A stretch of DNA of 9,217 bases from CAJQND01 sp051010055 (GTDB taxonomy: Bacteria > Pseudomonadota > Alphaproteobacteria > Rhizobiales > CAJQND01). The DNA lies in the NCBI GenBank assembly GCA_051010055.1, contig JBPCVY010000221.1, positions 1-9,217 on the forward strand. Reading direction: 5' to 3'. The stretch's first letter is position 1. Each line of letters opens with the position of its first letter. The position numbers and the translations under genes are program-made. Positions 6,599-9,217 of the stretch are shown one piece after another. A model generated the notes under the pieces. The model was not told where the DNA came from. It made no database searches and saw only the letters and a list, made by a program, of their open reading frames with translations.

Positions 6599-7325
6599 CA
6601 TCCTTGCCATCGCCAAACGGGAGCTCAAGGCATATTTCGGCACGCCAATTGCCTACGTATTCCTGGCCATATTCGTGGCGCTCACCGGGGTTTTCACCTT
6701 CTTTATCGGTAACTTCTTCGGCCGCGGCGTTGCTGATCTGCAGCCGTTCTTCCAATACCACCCATGGCTTTACCTTATGCTGGTGCCTGCCATTTCCATG
6801 CGGCTTTGGGCAGAAGAGCGCAAGTCCGGCACCATTGAGTTGTTGATGACCTTGCCTGTCACCACGACTGAAGCCGTCATCGGAAAATGGCTTGCCGGCT
6901 GGATTTTCCTGGGCTTTGCCCTGGTGCTCACCTTTCCCATTTGGATAACCGTGAATGTTCTGGGCGATCCCGACAATGGTGTGATTTTCGCCAGTTATAT
7001 AGCCAGTTTCTTGGTTGCCGGGGCTTTCCTGGCCATTGGCGCATGCATGTCTGCGCTCACCAAGAACCAGGTTATTGCGTTCGTTATCGCCGCGGTTGTG
7101 TGTTTCTTCTTTGTCATGGGCGGCAGCGCCACGATGCTGGATGCCATTTCCGGCCTGGTGCCTGACGTTGTGGTGCAGGCGGTGGGCAATCTTTCCGCAA
7201 TCGTCCATTTCGACAATGTGGCGCGGGGAACTCTGGCCATCACGGACATTATCTATTTCGTCTCGCTTATTGCGTTTTGGCTGTTTGCCAATGTCATCAC
7301 CATCGAACTGAAGAAGGCAGACTGA
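6591..7325 (+). CDS. ABC-2 type exporter, permease subunit (GldF-like)
   Basis: This 244-residue inner-membrane protein has about six hydrophobic segments (roughly residues 20-41, 58-72, 98-122, 133-158, 160-180 and 219-239). The N-terminal cytoplasmic stretch MRNILAIAKRELKAYFGTP and the loop WAEERKSGTIELLMTLPV (73-90), which contacts the ATPase in this class, are hallmarks of GldF-type ABC-2 permeases. The ATG at 6591 lies inside the end of the ATPase gene (8-base overlap) and is preceded by a good AGGAAG ribosome-binding site. An open frame back to 6531 in this phase is just overlap with the ATPase gene. Its stop shares one base with the start of the next gene (TGATG). The three-gene order ATPase, permease, GldG-like protein is characteristic of the family. 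Confidence 0.92.
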   Translation: MRNILAIAKRELKAYFGTPIAYVFLAIFVALTGVFTFFIGNFFGRGVADLQPFFQYHPWLYLMLVPAISMRLWAEERKSGTIELLMTLPVTTTEAVIGKWLAGWIFLGFALVLTFPIWITVNVLGDPDNGVIFASYIASFLVAGAFLAIGACMSALTKNQVIAFVIAAVVCFFFVMGGSATMLDAISGLVPDVVVQAVGNLSAIVHFDNVARGTLAITDIIYFVSLIAFWLFANVITIELKKAD

Positions 7326-9217
7326 TGAACTGGCTGAACGGTCTAAACCGGCGCACATTGGGTATTGGAAGCATCATCGCTGCGGCAATCCTGCTTTTGG
7401 CGGTCAATCTGTTTTCCGCAGAAGTGTTTCGCGGCGCGCGAGCGGATTTGACCGAAAACAAACTGTTCACAATTGCTGACGGCACGCGGGAATTACTTCA
7501 GAAAATAGATGAGCCAATTGAAGTAAAGCTATATTTTTCAGATTTAATTGGACAGTTGTCACCTGCATACCGGCGCTACTTTGAGCAGGTGCGCGGCCTT
7601 TTGCGCCGTTATTCTGAAATTTCCGGGGGCAATGTCCAGGTGAACGCCGTCAGCCCGGAACCGTTTTCAGATGCTGAAGACAGGGCGGTGGGCGCAGGGT
7701 TACAGTCCATTCCATTGGGAGATACGGGCGAAACAGGTTATTTCGGCCTGGTTGCCACCAACTCCACCGACAATATGGAAGTCATTCCCCTCATCAGCCC
7801 GGACGGACAACCTTTCCTTGAATACACCCTCTCCAGCCTTTTGTTCAAACTCTCAGATCCCTCAAAGAAAATCATCGGTTACATGACCGGGGTGCCAATT
7901 GAAGGCACTTTCAGCCCGCAAGGCCAGGTGCCGCCCTGGCGGGTTCTTTCCCAGTTGCGCGATTTCTACGACACGCGCCGGGTAACGCTCACCGGCGGCA
8001 ATGTGGATGACAATATCGATATGCTAATCCTGTTCCAGCCGGCAGGGCTTATCGAAGAGGAAATCTATGCAATTGAGCAATTTGCCCTGTCCGGCAAACC
8101 TGTCATTGCGCTCACCGACCCCAATGTCGAGGTAGGCCAGAACGAGGTGATGCGTTTTGCCGGGGCGGATCTCTTTTTAGATCTCATGAAAAGCTGGGGT
8201 GTGGAGATGCCCTCCAACAAGGTGGTTGGCGATTTAGACAATGCCCGGCGCATTCAGTTTGCCGGGCCCGGCGGCCAGCCGCAGATATTGGATTACGTAC
8301 TCTGGCAGATGCTAAGTCAAACTAATTTCGACACATCTGACCCGGTTTTCTCCGGCATAAGCCGCCTGGCTTTTGCCACCGCAGGGGCACTTTCCCACGG
8401 TAAAGAGGCAAAAACCACATTCACCCCTCTCGTCTTCACAAGCGCCAATTCCCAGGAAATACCTGCTGTTGTCGCCGCCCAGCCCGATCCCAAACGGCTG
8501 ATAGCAGAGTTTGAGCCCACCGGCACTCCCCTCACCCTGGCAGCGCGGGTACGCGGTGAAGCAATGAGCATGCATGGCTCAACAGCGCCGCAATTCAAAA
8601 AACCGAAAGCTGCTTCCAGTGAAGGCCAGGAAGGCAGTGAAAACGACCAGCCCAAGAAAACCCTGGAGCTGCCCCCACACAGGGAAAGTGGCACGGTAAA
8701 CATCATGATCGTTTCTGATGTTGATTGGTTGTTTGACCGGTTCTGGGTGACAGTTACCCGCATCCTTGGCCAGGAGATTGCCCAGCCGACGGCCAATAAT
8801 GGCGATCTTCTCATCAACCTTGCCGAAAACATGCTGGGCGGAAACGCACTCATTGGAGTGCGTGGGCGGGGCATCGACACCCGCCCCTTCACCTATGTTC
8901 AGAAACTGGAACGCAAGGCTGCAGCCAAGTATCGCGAGCGCGAGCAGGTGCTCAACACAAAGCTTGAGGACGTCCAGAAAAAGATTGAGCAAATCCAGGT
9001 GCGCGAAGGCGCTGAAGGCGCGGAAATCATTCTCACCGAAGACGATCGCAAAACCATTTTGGGGTTCCGGACCGAGATGATCGAAATACGCCGGCAGTTG
9101 CGTGAGGTTCAAAGAGCCTTGCGCGAGGATATCGACCGCACGGAATTCTGGCTCAAAGTGATGAACATCGCCATTATTCCGTTGCTCATTGCCATAGGCG
9201 GTATCATGGTTTTAGCC
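7325..9217 (+). CDS. GldG-like ABC transporter auxiliary protein (3' truncated by window)
   Basis: The frame is open for 631 codons and reaches the last base without a stop. It begins with an ATG overlapping the permease stop. A short cytoplasmic N-terminus precedes one membrane helix (about residues 12-33). Next comes the family hallmark RADLTENKLFTIADGTRELL (about 39-58) and a large periplasmic region of the GldG/IFT52-like type (DUF7088 and ABC-type uncharacterised transport system domains, by recall), with the segment VPPWRVLSQLRDFYDTRRV near 200-220. A charged, low-complexity Lys/Ser/Glu-rich linker lies near 423-450. Residues about 525-600 are highly charged and probably coiled coil. 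A second hydrophobic helix starts near 609 and is cut by the window edge. Related proteins are about 600-650 residues, so little is missing. It probably couples the exporter to something in the periplasm; the substrate is unknown. Confidence 0.9.
   Translation, partial: MNWLNGLNRRTLGIGSIIAAAILLLAVNLFSAEVFRGARADLTENKLFTIADGTRELLQKIDEPIEVKLYFSDLIGQLSPAYRRYFEQVRGLLRRYSEISGGNVQVNAVSPEPFSDAEDRAVGAGLQSIPLGDTGETGYFGLVATNSTDNMEVIPLISPDGQPFLEYTLSSLLFKLSDPSKKIIGYMTGVPIEGTFSPQGQVPPWRVLSQLRDFYDTRRVTLTGGNVDDNIDMLILFQPAGLIEEEIYAIEQFALSGKPVIALTDPNVEVGQNEVMRFAGADLFLDLMKSWGVEMPSNKVVGDLDNARRIQFAGPGGQPQILDYVLWQMLSQTNFDTSDPVFSGISRLAFATAGALSHGKEAKTTFTPLVFTSANSQEIPAVVAAQPDPKRLIAEFEPTGTPLTLAARVRGEAMSMHGSTAPQFKKPKAASSEGQEGSENDQPKKTLELPPHRESGTVNIMIVSDVDWLFDRFWVTVTRILGQEIAQPTANNGDLLINLAENMLGGNALIGVRGRGIDTRPFTYVQKLERKAAAKYREREQVLNTKLEDVQKKIEQIQVREGAEGAEIILTEDDRKTILGFRTEMIEIRRQLREVQRALREDIDRTEFWLKVMNIAIIPLLIAIGGIMVLA

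Noticed and set aside
6552..7358. 268-codon open frame on the minus strand opposite the permease gene
   Set aside because: It mirrors the permease gene, is rich in His, Gln, Gly and Asn with no hydrophobic core or recognisable motif, and has no ribosome-binding site or operon context. It is a shadow frame.
7485..7560. AT-rich patch with unusual codons early in the GldG-like gene
   Set aside because: The reading frame is unbroken and encodes a normal part of the family domain; the patch is short and gives no junction or repeat that would suggest insertion.
8317..9112. Two overlapping minus-strand frames of 191 and 177 codons opposite the GldG-like gene
   Set aside because: The forward frame is open from 7325 to the window end and has family hallmarks, so the reverse frames are by-products of its codon pattern.

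Overview
The window reads as chromosomal DNA of an alphaproteobacterium, most likely of the order Hyphomicrobiales (Rhizobiales). This rests on the protein character of PurL, BolA and the CGFS glutaredoxin, on the purL-bolA-grxD order that is familiar from that group (established knowledge, recalled and not searched), and on moderate GC content with dense same-strand genes. All eight protein genes lie on the + strand. No tRNA, rRNA, CRISPR array, insertion sequence or phage gene is visible, and no gene-free stretch exceeds 300 bases; the longest is 238 bases (5386-5623).

Region 1 (1-2280) is housekeeping. It holds the C-terminal two thirds of purL (purine synthesis), then a BolA-family gene and its usual partner, a monothiol CGFS glutaredoxin, which together handle [2Fe-2S] clusters. 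The block is closed by a very good intrinsic terminator (2244-2280).

Region 2 (2281-5385) is accessory. A monocarboxylate-type MFS permease is followed by a perfect 13-bp inverted repeat with an 8-base spacer (3581-3614), a Tat-exported metallo-beta-lactamase-fold hydrolase and a TauE/SafE (TSUP) anion exporter. The core of the inverted repeat is ATTC-N8-GAAT, which matches the operator I recall for the persulfide-sensing ArsR-family repressors SqrR/BigR. TSUP exporters commonly occur in such regulons. The best reading is a small operon induced by reactive sulfur species and controlled by a repressor encoded elsewhere; this is inference.

Region 3 (5386-5623) is an intergenic stretch with two long imperfect hairpins in inverted orientation. 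They share 20 of 26 bases along one arm, have the same bulge and have equal loop lengths, so they look like two copies of a REP/BIME-like palindromic repeat. A candidate promoter for the next operon follows.

Region 4 (5624-9217) is a tightly overlapping three-gene ABC-2 exporter operon: an ATPase, a six-helix permease and a GldG-like membrane-anchored auxiliary protein. They resemble GldA/GldF/GldG of gliding bacteria, although nothing suggests this organism glides. The GldG-like frame is open to the last base of the window and is therefore cut at its 3' end, probably only shortly before its stop.
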